This document shows positions 37,476 to 48,734 of a DNA stretch of 64,000 nt, piece by piece. How positions within the stretch are numbered: position 1 is the stretch's first letter; each line of letters begins with the position of its first letter. Made by a program: the position numbers and the translations under genes. The notes beneath the pieces were generated by a model. The model worked only from the letters and a program-made list of their open reading frames with translations, was not told the DNA's origin and searched no databases. Source of the DNA: Panagrolaimus kolymaensis (lineage: Eukaryota > Nematoda > Chromadorea > Rhabditida > Panagrolaimidae); assembly GCA_028622995.1 (NCBI GenBank), contig JAJQJQ010000004.1:5394001-5458000 (forward strand). The letters run 5' to 3'.

Positions 37476-38372
37476 TATGAATGTATATAATAAATATTAA
37501 TAAAATGTTAATAACGATTTTGAATTTAAAAGAAATGAAAAAAGAAATTGTGAGGAAGCTTTTTTATATTGCTTGAAAAATTTTGAAAACATATATTGAG
37601 TATTGTTTATATCCAAAGACCTTATGCCAAATTTATTTGATGACCTTATTTTTTATGAATTAAATATTATAATTTTTTTTTATAAGTGAACATTAGAAGT
37701 TCTTAGAAAAAAGGTATTTTAAAGCTGTTCGAAGTTATTAATTTTCTATTTCAGAATTTTCTTATGCAAGAACGATAATGTGCTACTACTAATCCTTGGA
37801 ATTTTTTTATGGTTTAATTTTTTGATCATATTTTGTTTATATTTTTTATTTAATAAATTTATTTTGAGCTTCGAAAAGCAATTTACTTAGCAAAAATATT
37901 TGTAATGGATTATTTTTTTGTTCATCGACAAACTTTGTTCTAATTGATGCTTCTTTTTTTGTTGATAACATCTTTTCCCAAAGCTTATTGGTTGCTGCTG
38001 CTTCCATCGAACACCACCTGTTTTTTTTTCTTCTGTTGTTGCAAATTTCCTTAAAGATGTTGTTGAAGAACAGAGGTCATCCATCCATAGTTTAATAAAT
38101 AAAAAAAAGAAGGAAGACATATTTTTTCCTTCTAAGCCAACCTCCTGCTGCCGCCGTTGGTTGGTTGCTGCTGGTCATCATCGGCGACGACGACAGGCTT
38201 TTTGAACAAAAGAAAAAAATAAACCAAATCGATTTACGCTACTGCGCATTTTTTATAAACTAAATTTTTGCCATTGGCTTCGTCGTCATTGTCTTAGTTT
38301 CTGATCTTTTTTTTCTCTGCTTTAAAAGAGAATAAACAACAAATCTTCTGTAATTTTTCCATTCACAAAAAA
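37476..38372. other. Intergenic, divergent
   Basis: AT-rich apart from a patch at about 38130-38200 with CTGCTGCCGCCG, GGTTGGTTGCTGCTGG and CGGCGACGACGAC. TTGGTTGCTGCTG occurs twice (about 37986 and 38159). No coding gene is supported. Confidence 0.4.
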
Positions 38373-41300
38373 ATGTGGTTGATAAATATTAATTTAATAT
38401 TTTTATTTATTTATTTGGTTAATTATGGAAATAGTTTGGATATTATTTCTGAAAATGAAGCTCATCATAAAGATTTTAAAAATCTTTATCCCGAAGTTTG
38501 TGTTTCCATTGGAATTAAACATCATAGCCATACATCCTCCTTTTTAAATTGGAGTGTCGTTTCTGTCTGTCTGTATGTCGGTTCTGCTTTTGTTTTGTTT
38601 TGCCCCGATAGCCTAGATCAGTTTTTTACGCTGATTCCGAATATGTTGGTCTCACGCTTCGGAGAGTCAAATATTGATATGTTTTGACCAGTTTAAATTT
38701 GCATTTTTTGAAAATTTTCTCGACACGAAAGTTTCCCTTTGTTTTTTTGAAAGCATTTTTGGAAGTGAAAAATTTGTTTTTTCTCTGATTGTCTGCATTG
38801 AAATTTTTAGGTGGATATTTAGAGGTTTTTGGGTTAATATTTGGTGGCTTTTGGATGACTTTTGGGTGGCTTTTGGGTGGACATTTAGTTGTATTTGGGC
38901 GAATGTTTAGTTGTTTTTGGTGGGATGTAAGATGGTTTTTGGTGGGATGTTTGATGTTGTTTTCGGGTTGATATTTAATGATGTATGGAATGCGTGGCCC
39001 GAAGAAACCGTTGATAATTTTAGACGATTTATATCGTAAATTTTGAGGGTCTGCCGAAGGCAGGGCCCCAAAATTAACCATGAAAATGGAATGTTTAACC
39101 AAAGGGCCCTGTTGTTTATTGTTATTGCAATAAAATATATACTATGTGGATGCTTGATGATGTTTGGGTGAATAGTTTGGTGGATATTTAATGGTTTTTT
39201 GTTGTCTTTGTGTTAATATTTGATGGTGTTTGGGTTGTTATTTGGCGGTTTTTGGGTCAAATTAGGTTTTGCGGCTCGAAGGGCCCATATGTAATTTGGC
39301 GTATGTAATGGACCTCGAAGGGGTTAAGATGTAGCTGAATATGAGTGATATGGAAATGCATGGACCGAAAAACCCATTAATTATTGGAGATGATTTGTTT
39401 TGTAAATTTAGGAGGTCTGCCGTTAGGCAGGGCTCCAAAATTTAACATGAAAATATAATGTGAACGCGAGGAACCTGTTGTTTAATTTAATTGTATTGTA
39501 TTGTTGTAGACACACATGGGTATTTAAGCACTGCATTTTTTATTTGAAAAACAATGTACTCCTCTCTTTATTTTTTAATTTTAATTCCTAAAAACAGGTA
39601 CATTGTGCACTCTTTAGGGTACTAAAAAACTACCTAAAAGAACCCAATGTCCACGTTATGATTGTAAAAATGTAACGGTTTCGTAAATTTTCTTTGTGTG
39701 ATTATTTGTTTAGTTTGAGGGACTTACCGCAGGTAAGGCCCCAATGTTCTTGTCTTCCTTTTTAATTTGGAGTGTCGTTTCTGTTTGTCTGTATGTATGT
39801 ATGTCGTTTCTGCTTTTTTTTTGTTTTGCCCCGATAGCCTAGATCAGTTTTTTACGCTGATTCCGAATATGTTGGTCTCACGCTTCGGAGAGTCAAATAT
39901 TGATATGTTTTGACCAGTTTAAATTTGCATTTTTTGAAAATTTTCTCGACACGAAAGTTTCCCTTTGTTTTTTTGAAAGCATTTTTGGAAGTGAAAAATT
40001 TGTTTTTTCTCTGATTGTCTGCATTGAAATTTTTAGGTGGATATTTAGAGGTTTTTGGGTTAATATTTGGTGGCTTTTGGATGACTTTTGGGTGGCTTTT
40101 GGGTGGACATTTAGTTGTATTTGGGCGAATGTTTAGTTGTTTTTGGTGGGATGTAAGATGGTTTTTGGTGGGATGTTTGATGTTGTTTTCGGGTTGATAT
40201 TTAATGATGTATGGAATGCGTGGCCCGAAGAAACCGTTGATAATTTGAGACGATTTATATCGTAAATTTTGAGGGTCTGCCGAAGGCAGGGCCCCAAAAT
40301 TAACCATGAAAATGGAATGTTTAACCAAAGGGCCCTGTTGTTTATTGTTATTGTAATAAAATATATACTATGTGGATGCTTGATGATGTTTGGGTGAATA
40401 GTTTGGTGGATATTTAATGGTTTTTTGTTGTCTTTGAGTTAATATTTGATGGTGTTTGGGTTGTTATTTGGCGGTTTTTGGGTCGAATTGGGTTTTGCGG
40501 CTCGAAGGGCCCATATGTAATTTGGCGTATGTAATGGACCTCGAAGGGGTTAAGATGTAGCTGAATATGAGTGATATGGAAATGCATGGACCGAAAAACC
40601 CATTAATTATTGGAGATGATTTGTTTTGTAAATTTAGGAGGTCTGCCGTTAGGCAGGGCTCCAAAATTTAACATGAAAATATAATGTGAACGCGAGGAAC
40701 CTGTTGTTTAATTTAATTGTATTGTATTGTTGTAGACACACATGGGTATTTAAGCACTGCATTTTTTATTTGAAAAACAATGTACTCCTCTCTTTATTTG
40801 TTAATTTTAATTCCTAAAAACAGGTACATTGTGCACTCTTTAGGGTACTAAAAAACTACCTAAAAGAACCCAATGTCCACGTTGTGATTGTAAAAATGTA
40901 ACGGTTTCGTAAATTTTCTTTGTGTGATTATTTGTTTAGTTTGAGGGACTTACCGCAGGTAAGGCCCCAATGTTCTTGTTACCATATTTAATGGGATTAA
41001 TAGAAAATTTACGATATCCCAAAAATAAATTACGTATTTTATTTGTGGCTCAAGAAGAAAGTGATGGAGATACGATAAAAGCGGCTCAAATGTAAGTTTA
41101 AAGAAAAAACCTATGAGTATTAATTTTATCAAATAAATTTTTTTAGTTGGTCAGAAAAAATGTCAAAACTTTTCCTTTCCACGGGAATCAAAAATGCTGA
41201 TGATGAAAATTGGATGGAATTTTCATTTAATTGGGCTCGAAATCAACAACAACAACAAACATGCGAATATTTTTTTCTCACCGATGGAGATAATTTCTTA

Positions 41301-42680
41301 ATGGAAAATTCACTCAAAAAATTAATTAGCTTACAAAAAGTTGCAGTTTCTCCATTAATGAATGGACCATTTGGAAGATATTCTAATGTTTACGAATTAT
41401 TAGATGTTGATTTTATTGAAAGGAAAAAAGTTGGAATTCAACAAGTAAAATTATATATCGAGTCAATATTTTTTTTATACGGTAGTTTCTTTTTTAGGTA
41501 TATTATTTTAATCTTCCAATTTTGATTAATATTTCTGATCCATCAACAAAAGATTTGACATTTGATGGTGCAAAAATTCCTGAATACAAAGAAAAGAATG
41601 ATCCAATTCAAATTTTTGCAAAATCTGCATATTTAAAAGATATCCCATTATTTGTTGACAACCAAGAATTTTATGGTTATTTTCTAAATTCAAAACATTA
41701 TTCTGTAAATTATCACAAAAAATTGGTAAGTGAAGGAATTAAATTTAGGGAATATTGAGAAGCTTTAAAAAATTTATCATTCTTGCTTCGAAAAATGTTT
41801 TTTATTTAAAACCCCTATCAAAAACATTAATGGCTAAATTGTTAATATATTTTAGCTTGGCTACTTCCTCGCAAATCTCGTTTCTGATGCTGGTCCAATG
41901 CCTCTTCCCCATTCAAGCGCCTTACAACCATGGTATCCCGAAACAGCCACGTATGGGTTTGATAAAATTTATGTAATCAATCTAAAACGCCGACCAGAAA
42001 GACTTCAAAAAATTTCACTAATTATGAAACTTTTGGGAATTGATTTTCATGTTTTTGATGCCGTTGATGGAAATGCTTTAACCGATGCTGAAATATCTCG
42101 ACTTCGATTCCTTCCAGGCTATGAAGATCCATATTTAAAGCGTCCAATGACTAAAGGGGAAATCGGATGCTTTTTAAGTCATTATTGGATTTGGCGAGAT
42201 ATTATTGATAATAAATATCAACGAGTAATCGTATTTGAAGATGATGTTAGATTTGCTGAAAATGCCACAATTGAATTAAATCGAGTTGTAGAAGATTTAA
42301 TGAAAACTCATCTTGAATGGGATTTAATTTATCTTGGACGTAAAAAGATGACTCCTCAAGGTGATGAATGGTATGTTCCTGGACATCGATATTTAAGTTC
42401 TGTAGCATATTCATATTGGACTCTTGGATATGCATTAAGTCAAAGTGGGGCTCAAAAACTTCTTAATGCAAAACCAGAAGATAAAATGATGGCATTGGAT
42501 GAATTTCTTCCAATCATGTATGATAAACATCCAAATCCCAAATGGACTAAACATTTTCCATCAAGAAATTTAAAGGCATATGCTGTTTATCCAGTTATTG
42601 TTACACCCGAACGATATACTCATGATGAGGGATATGTAAGTGATACAGAAGCTTCAACTGTAATCAAAGTTGCTGCCTGA
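38373..42680 (+). CDS. GT25 procollagen galactosyltransferase, interrupted by a repeat element
   Basis: ER enzyme that adds galactose to hydroxylysine of collagen (COLGALT family). A signal peptide (MWLININLIFLFIYLV) is followed by EVCVSIGIKHHSHTSS, matching VLVAVLARNAAHT of human COLGALT1. The reading frame resumes after the insert at LLPYLMGLIENLRYP near 40977. Later parts are CEYFFLTDGDNFL, then the GT25 domain: FDKIYVINLKRRPERL, PMTKGEIGCFLSHYWIW, VIVFEDDVRF (catalytic acidic motif), SYWTLGYALS and DEFLPIMYDKHPNP. It ends EASTVIKVAA with no KDEL-like signal. Between HTSS and LLPYL lie 2.4 kb of repeat with in-frame stops. The gene works only if this is spliced out; otherwise it is broken. 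Confidence 0.82.
38543..39760. repeat. 1.2-kb repeat unit, copy 1
   Basis: First of two tandem units inside the GT25 gene. It starts TTTAAATTGGAGTGTCG and ends GGCCCCAATGTT plus a short linker. Corresponding positions in copy 2 are offset by 1,226 bases over most of the length, with only scattered single-base differences. It contains a GT-rich degenerate minisatellite (TTTTGGGTGG type, about 38815-38960) and hairpin modules. A long minus-strand ORF (38626-39102) is a by-product of this repeat and has no recognisable domain. Confidence 0.85.
38994..39130. repeat. Internal hairpin module of the 1.2-kb unit (first of three)
   Basis: The module reads roughly cCGAAGAAACCGTTGAT, a CGTAAATTTT segment, GGT-CTGCCGAAGGCAG-GGCCCC (palindromic core at 39051-39063), AACCATGAAAAT and GGGCCCTGTTGTTTA. 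A diverged second module is at about 39348-39500 (core CTGCCGTTAGGCAG) and a third, partial one at about 39675-39748 (core CTTACCGCAGGTAAG). All recur in copy 2. Confidence 0.65.
39761..40974. repeat. 1.2-kb repeat unit, copy 2
   Basis: Second unit, starting TTTAATTTGGAGTGTCG and ending CCCCAATGTT. It is nearly identical to copy 1; differences seen include GTATGTATGTATGTCG expansion at the left, TTTAGACG to TTGAGACG, TTGTGTT to TTGAGTT and CAAATTAGG to CGAATTGGG. The sequence CTT flanks the whole insert on both sides (38540-38542 and 40975-40977), compatible with a 3-bp target duplication. Confidence 0.85.
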
Positions 42681-43211
42681 GAATAAAAGCTATCGATTTA
42701 AGAAAATGAAAACACTGCCTTTTTTTTATTTTGTTGGGTATATTTCTATTGTTATTTTTCTCACCGACTTTTTTGATGTTTTTGTTAAAGAAAAAATAAA
42801 AATTTATTAAAGAAATTAAAATATTTTCCTTTTTTTTTGTTTTTGTTGCTGTTTGTCAAGTAAAATTCAGCACAATTATAAACTGCGACTGACCGACGCT
42901 ATGTTATGTGTCTGTGTGTGTTTTTCCAAAGCTAGTCGCTGTTATTTACAAATGCAGCTGTTGCCTTTTTTTTCTTCATGTCTTTTCATTTTATTCCATT
43001 TAAATTATGGGCCGCGGTGGTGCAGTGGTTTAGATCAATCCACAACGAATCTTGAATTCATTTAAGGTTCGGAGTCACCAATTGCCGGCGGCCCGAAAAA
43101 CAAACCCAACCCAAACTCTCCAAACAAAAAAAAACAAACACTTTTTTTATAATTTTTGTATTATCGTAAGAAATTTTATTAGTGCAACTGAAAAATAAGC
43201 AACAAAAGATA
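42681..43211. other. Intergenic with a tRNA-like element
   Basis: 3' flank of GT25 with AATAAAAA near 42795, then a tRNA-like SINE candidate at 43009-43094 followed by an A-rich stretch. Confidence 0.45.
43009..43094 (+). mobile_element. tRNA-derived SINE candidate (or degenerate tRNA)
   Basis: Ends pair perfectly as an acceptor stem: GGGCCGC (43009-43015) with GCGGCCC (43088-43094). A box A-like GGTGCAGTGGTTTAGA and box B-like GGTTCGGAGTC are in the right order. The T arm and anticodon arm do not fold canonically, so a working tRNA is unlikely. An A-rich tail (GAAAAACAAACCC and AAAAAAAAACAAAC) follows, as in tRNA-derived SINEs. The GC-rich ends stand out from the surroundings. Confidence 0.5.
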
Positions 43212-44326
43212 CTAAAATTTGTTTATTTGTACAAGGTGACCAGTACCACTTAAATTAATTTTTACTTTTAAATGTTCGAGGTTTTGCTGGAGTAATGTAT
43301 CAAAATCGAATAATACGGAAGATGCCTTACGAAGGATGCTCATTCTAAAAATTAAAAACTTTATTTAAACATAAACTTAGAGAAACTAACCTTAAAGGGC
43401 ACTTGTTTGCTTTAACTCGTCACTTACTGAAAGTTTCAAAATTTGTATGATTTTATTCATTTTTTTAAAAAGACAAAGAAATTTAAAATTTTTGAAAAAT
43501 TAGTGACGAGTTAAAGTAAATTAGTTCCTTCAATTTAACGAACAAGGAAAAGTTAACCAATCAATTTTTTAAGAAAATTTTGATTTAATACTAATAACTT
43601 AATACCATTAAAGTGAACGCCAAGATCTTGACATCGTTGAAGTTCAGGTAAGAGAAGATCAAACGCGAAGGGTAAAGTAGTGCTTACACGCATCATCCCA
43701 AATCTGGAAATGGGTTATTTATTAAAATCATAAAAAAAGGAAAGACTCGCTCTAATTCATGAAGCTTTGATAAATTTTTAATAAAAATAATAAATTTTTC
43801 CAAAGGGTAACGGGAATAAATTCCACCAGTATAATTTAATTCTATCAAACTAGGTGAAATTAATTGCTTCAACTCATAAGAAAACATATTGCTAACTCTA
43901 AGTTCGAGTCGTTTGATAGAATGTAAATTAACAGGAAAACTATGAAAAAAAGGAAATAAGGCTTTTTCTACAGCAATTTTTAATACAAACTGAATCAACG
44001 TGATCAAGTTTATTTTTGAGTGAAGAAATTTCATATCCAATGACTCCTCTGCAAAATTCATTTTCATTGCAATAACATGAAATGGTATAATTGCATGCAG
44101 ATTTATAAACAATTATTTCAACTTTTTTAATTATATGACATCTTTTTGCAAGATTTTTAGTTGAACCATTGATTTCAGCAAAAATTTCCAAAGTTGATGG
44201 GTCACAAATTTCAGTAAATCGCTTTTGGCAAACATATGGAAGTGAAGGGAAATCGAAATGATTGTCAGAAGGATTAAAATCAACTTCCTTAATCTTCTTC
44301 TCTAATTTCATATTAAAATCTGCCAT
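43212..44326 (-). CDS. F-box/FTH-like nematode protein, frame uncertain
   Basis: Exon 1 starts MADFNMKLEKKIKEVD and has an F-box-like stretch (DFPSLPYVCQKRFTEICD, then LEIFAEINGSTKNLAKRC). Coding then moves to the +1 frame around 43985-44000 (SIKRLELRVSNMFSYELK, SPSLIELNYTGG), and later exons give TLPFAFDLLLPELQRCQDLG and SVLFDFDTLLQQNLEHLKV. No clean splice in the transition zone keeps all the coding-like sequence, so a frameshift, a pseudogene or an unusual intron is possible. The function is only guessed from F-box-like helices. Confidence 0.45.
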
Positions 44327-45121
44327 AATGCAAGATTTCGATGAAAATTTAAAATATTTTTTTAGAAAAAAATAAAGCAAGCTAATTATAATAATCTATC
44401 TTAAAATGTCAAGCTTAAATGAAAGCGAAGCAACAAAAAATTATTTTTATATCCCATTTTTGTTTTGGGGTTGGCCGTTTCGTTATTCCCTTTCATAAAA
44501 ATAACCAGAAGTAGTTGATTAGCAACGACTCATGCATAATAGCAAGAGATTAATCAATAATATTCACCCAAATATTAATTATAAAGTAATATCCACCAGT
44601 TTAGTACATTACAAGGTATAAAAGAAATAATAATTGGATATAAAGAAATAAATAGTTTAGTTCTTTTTTTATAATTAATTTTGATATTAAACTTAAAGTA
44701 AATATGTTTAAAAAATAATTTTAAAATGACGTTAAATGAAATAAGCATTGCTCTGAAAACCATTTTTGTTTGAAATGATTCAAAGCGATCTGAATTCAAA
44801 AAGAACCTTGAAAATAATTGAGATGCGCCCCATGGCATGTAAACAACAACCGTAGAGATAAATCTAGGTAATCTTCCAACTTCATGGATACTTAATAAAT
44901 AAGCTAAGAAGGATTTTTGAATGATCTCTGTAATTTATGTGTGATCAATGATGTAAAAATTAATTTTTCATGGCTATATTTCTGTCAATTTTGTTTGTTT
45001 TTTAATAGATTTTTCGTTTTATCAATTTCAATTCTCAACACCGATTTTTTATTTCAATAAAAAAGCACAATAAATAAAACGAAACAAAAAAGTGAGCGCC
45101 ACAAAAATATAGTAAATGATT
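44327..45121. other. Intergenic
   Basis: AT-rich. An 87-codon minus-strand ORF at 44575-44838 is hydrophobic low complexity and not supported. Confidence 0.4.
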
Positions 45122-46172
45122 TTAGATTCGTCCAAATCGGGCTCCACGAACGACAACGGCGGGATGGGGATTGACAACGGTTGATCCATGAAAGCTTCCA
45201 ATGGTTGAAAAGCCAGTTCCAGTAGTAACTGTTCCATGATTACTTCCGACAACGGATGAACCTGCGGGATGTACAACGGTTGCATGATTATTTCCAGTTG
45301 TAGAGGTACCATGGCGGCCAACGACAGCAGAATGAGAATTACCAACAGTTGATGCACCTCCACGATTTGCAACAGTTGCATGATTGGCGCCAACAGCAAC
45401 ATTTCCACCTCTTCCAGCTGCGTTAAAATGGGTGTTTCCAGTTGTTGCAACTCCATGTTTGCCTGCAACGGAAGAATGGGCTGTGCCTGCATTTGTAGTG
45501 CCAGCTTTATTAACAGTATTGACATGAGTATTTCCAACATTTGAAACGCCAGCAGCTGTTGCAACATTAGCATGATTGCTTCCAACAGATGAAGAGCCAG
45601 CACGATTAACGGTGGTTGCATGATTGGCACCAGTATTTGTGGCTCCATGACGACCTACTACAGATGTATGAGCATTTCCAACACTTGTAGCTCCGGCTTT
45701 GTTAGCTGTATTGACATGAGCATTTCCAACATTTGTAACTCCAGCGGCAGTTGCAACATTAGCGTGATTATTTCCTACTGCTACAGTACCTCCTCTTCCA
45801 GCTGCATTAAAATGGGTATTTCCTGTGTTTGCAACACCGTGACGACTAGCTACTGAAGAATGGGCAGTACCAGCATTTGTAACGCCAGCTTTGTTAACGG
45901 TATTAGCATGTGAATTTCCAGTAGTAGCTGTGCCAGTTCCTGTTGCAACATTGGTATGACCATTTCCAACATAAACAGCGCCATTTTTGTTTACGGTAGC
46001 TGCATTGACTTGACCATAATTGGAAACCGCACGAGGATGACGAGAGGCAAAACTAAAAACTCGCAATCATTTTTCAAAAAATAATAATAATAGTGGGCTT
46101 AAAAACTTACACATCTGTAGTTAAAAATGTTGGAATTGCACAAACAAGAAATAATAAATGAAATAATTTCAT
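45122..46172 (-). CDS. Secreted protein made of sixteen 16-residue Gly/His repeats
   Basis: Two exons (46172-46111, 46052-45122) encode 330 residues. A signal peptide (MKLFHLLFLVCAIPTFL) leads to a short start, a partial unit and sixteen complete repeats of exactly 16 residues without any insertion. The last is SNHGTVTTGTGFSTIG and a short basic tail follows. Consensus: x-[NSA]-H-x-x-x-[VA]-x-x-x-G-x-x-x-x-G, with His at position 3 invariant and Gly at 11 and 16 almost invariant. Examples are NNHANVATAAGVTNVG and TAHSSVAGKHGVATTG. Units show a 4-unit (64-residue, 192-bp) super-repeat. The regularity suggests a beta-solenoid with a His ladder (inference). No named family was recognised; a cuticle, mucus or matrix role is a guess. 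Confidence 0.8.
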
Positions 46173-46666
46173 TTTTTGAGATGCAGGAACTTGATTAAAT
46201 TTAAAGACCAGTAAAAAAGAAAACCACAAAGAAGAAAGAATGAATGAATGAAAATTATGGAAATGGTCAGCTATTTATATGATCTTCTTTTAGATTTAGG
46301 TTTGTTTTCTATTTTCATGCTCATGCATCACTTGAGACAATCATAAATAACTTGAAGGAAATTTTATTATTTGGTTATGCCAATTTTTAATAGAATTTAT
46401 TATCGTGAAGTTCAGCAAAAATGAGTTTGAACGAGAAAGAAGAGAAAAAGAAGAGGTCATTAATTTATTATTGCAATGATCCACTGCGAAGGTTAGCCTC
46501 GAAAACAAAAAAACAACAATAAATCATTCTCAAAAAAACTAACACTTTTTTGTTTATTACTGCAAATCATTGTCTATTAATTACATATGCACGAATAAAA
46601 TATTTATTTATTTTTATTATAAACCCTATTACATACAAAATTATTTTTCTAATATTAATACAAAAT
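46173..46666. other. Intergenic
   Basis: AT-rich spacer between two secreted-protein genes on the minus strand. Nothing is recognised. Confidence 0.4.
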
Positions 46667-47800
46667 TTAAGTAAAAGCAAAACATGTCACGTTTCCTCTT
46701 GTTGTTTCACAATATTGTTCTGCATAAATTGAGTAACTAAAATCACCTTGAGCACAGATAACATCAAATTTTAATCCGTCAAATGCTATTTCAGTTGCTT
46801 TTCGAACAAGCCTTTTTGAAATGGAAATATCCGTTACTATCGACTAAAATGTTTAAAAAAAAATTGTTTATTTAATGAAAAAACTTAAAAATAGGTTTTC
46901 ATACTTTTGCCATTATTCTCGCCAATTTTTCATTATTACAAACGTTGGATGATGGAATAGGTAAACTTGGTGCAGAAAGTTGTCGAAGATGCCGATGCTG
47001 CAAAAAATTTTAAAATTAATTTTATGGTTGTAATTTTAAAAAATAAATAAAAACAAGGGTTTTTTTCCAAAAAAGATAAAACCCAAAAAAGAAGCTTTTT
47101 ATTTTATTGAACCTCAAAATTGATTATCTAAAAATTTCTTACCCTCAAATTTTTTAACATTAAATAACGCCGCTTAAAAATATCGGAAGGATGCAATTCT
47201 TTTGATTCAGCTGAAACATCAGCCACTTTAAAATCTGGTGGTGGATCATCATAAAGATCTTTATCCTTTTCATCCGAGGATGAATATCTGGCTAAAAAAA
47301 TTTATACATAACAATTTTTATTCTCCAAAGTTAAAATTAATTTATTTACTTTTGATACTTGAAGTTTTTAAAGAAGCTTGAGAATTAGGAGTAATGTAAG
47401 ATCCAGCCACGCCACTAACTGGACCAGCGACACCGCTATTTGCATTGCCAATATAAGCAGCGCTACCTGGATATGAACCAGCAGAAACATATGAATTTGG
47501 TGAATATGGAATACTTTGTGAAACTTGAACAGGTGCAGAAAATGGTATAGCCGCTGCTGGTGCTGGTGCTGGCGCATAATAACCACCAGCAGCAATTGGT
47601 TGTCCACTTGAATATCCACCTGAATAAATCCCTCCACCACCCGTGGAACAAGAAATTTGTGGACATTGTGAAATAGGAGGACATATTGGAGCTGGTGGAC
47701 ATCCACCACCGCAACCACAACCTCCACCACCTCCGCCACCAAAAAATGTTCCATTACAGTAATCCATTAATATTAAAGATATTATTAAAAAATAAAGCAT
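46667..47800 (-). CDS. Ground-like (GRL) hedgehog-related secreted protein
   Basis: Nematode-specific secreted protein of the ground-like family, linked to cuticle and apical matrix. Four exons. A signal peptide (MLYFLIISLILMDYCNG) leads to a Gly run, then CGCGGGCPPAPICPP and further Gly/Pro/Ser-rich sequence. A charged linker (SSSDEKDKDLYDDPPPDF) follows. The C-terminal ground-like domain runs from CNNEKLARIMAKSI over KRLVRKATEIAFDGLKFDVICAQ to FSYSIYAEQYCETTRGNVTC. The conserved Cys pattern of the domain is present. Confidence 0.85.
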
Positions 47801-48734
47801 TTCTTTAATTCGAATTTTTCGCCTAAAAAATTAATGGAGAAAAAGAGAAACAAAACTTTTGTAGAACGGAAAATAAAAACATCAAATTATTGATGTTAGA
47901 AAAAAAATGAAAAAGAGATAATCCAGCTTTTATGTAATAAAAAAAATCCAGAGATTCAGAGTAATCCAGAAGGCAAAATGGTGGTCATTATTATTTCAAC
48001 ATACAAACAATTGAGGACCTTTTTAATGGACTTTTTTTTTATTTATTTGAAAATGAGAAAGAAAGCAATTATTTGAGGATAAGCAGTAGTAAGTAGGCAG
48101 TCAAATGAATCGCAAGGATTTTTGTACGGGGCTCTACGTTGTGATGCGTGCAAAAATCCGGAACGGTTTTTACGCAAAATTACATTCATTCATGGTTCCT
48201 TTCTTTCTTTTTTTAAATCCTCTTCTCCTTCTCTGGCTTTAAAATAGGAATGTGATTATCAAAGTGAAAGTATGTATATAGAGATACTTAAAGTTTATAG
48301 GTAATGATGGATATTGAAAAAAGGAACTTGAAAATGACTAATCAAAAAAGGTAAATTATTATTACGTAAGCCGGTTAGTTGAGCAATATCCAGGACAAAA
48401 GATTGAAGATGTGAAAAAAAGTTGCCAATGAAACAAAAACTTTCAAAATTATTAGCAAACATGAATCCAAAAAAAGTGAGAAAACAATCAACAACATCTT
48501 TTCCATTTTGTCTATTAAAATACTGTAACTAAGTCAAGCAAGTAAATTTTTGTTTTTATCTCTCGAATTCTTTGATTGAAAAATTTATAAACCAATAAAA
48601 GTTTTTATTTTTTTAACTTTTGCAATTAGCAAGAAATAAAACATAAAAGCAAAGAATCGTAAGCAATATTCTGGCTCATTCCAACAACAAAAGTCAATAT
48701 TTGAAAGTTTCACAATTCTTTAATTAAAAAGTTA
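47801..48734. other. Intergenic with one strong hairpin
   Basis: AT-rich except for a GC-richer patch at 48110-48180 that contains a 13-bp hairpin (48116-48159). No gene is recognised. Confidence 0.4.
48116..48159. repeat. 13-bp inverted repeat (hairpin)
   Basis: GGATTTTTGTACG pairs with CGTGCAAAAATCC (one G-T pair) around an 18-base loop in a GC-richer patch. Function unknown; too short for a typical microRNA precursor. Confidence 0.45.

Noticed and set aside
38626..39102. 158-codon minus-strand ORF, repeated at 39852-40328
   Set aside because: It lies in the GT-rich minisatellite part of the 1.2-kb repeat and translates to low-complexity Pro/Lys/Asn sequence with no domain; open frame explained by the repeat.
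45620..45856. Plus-strand Ser/Cys-rich ORF
   Set aside because: Antisense of the 48-bp repeats of the secreted repeat protein.
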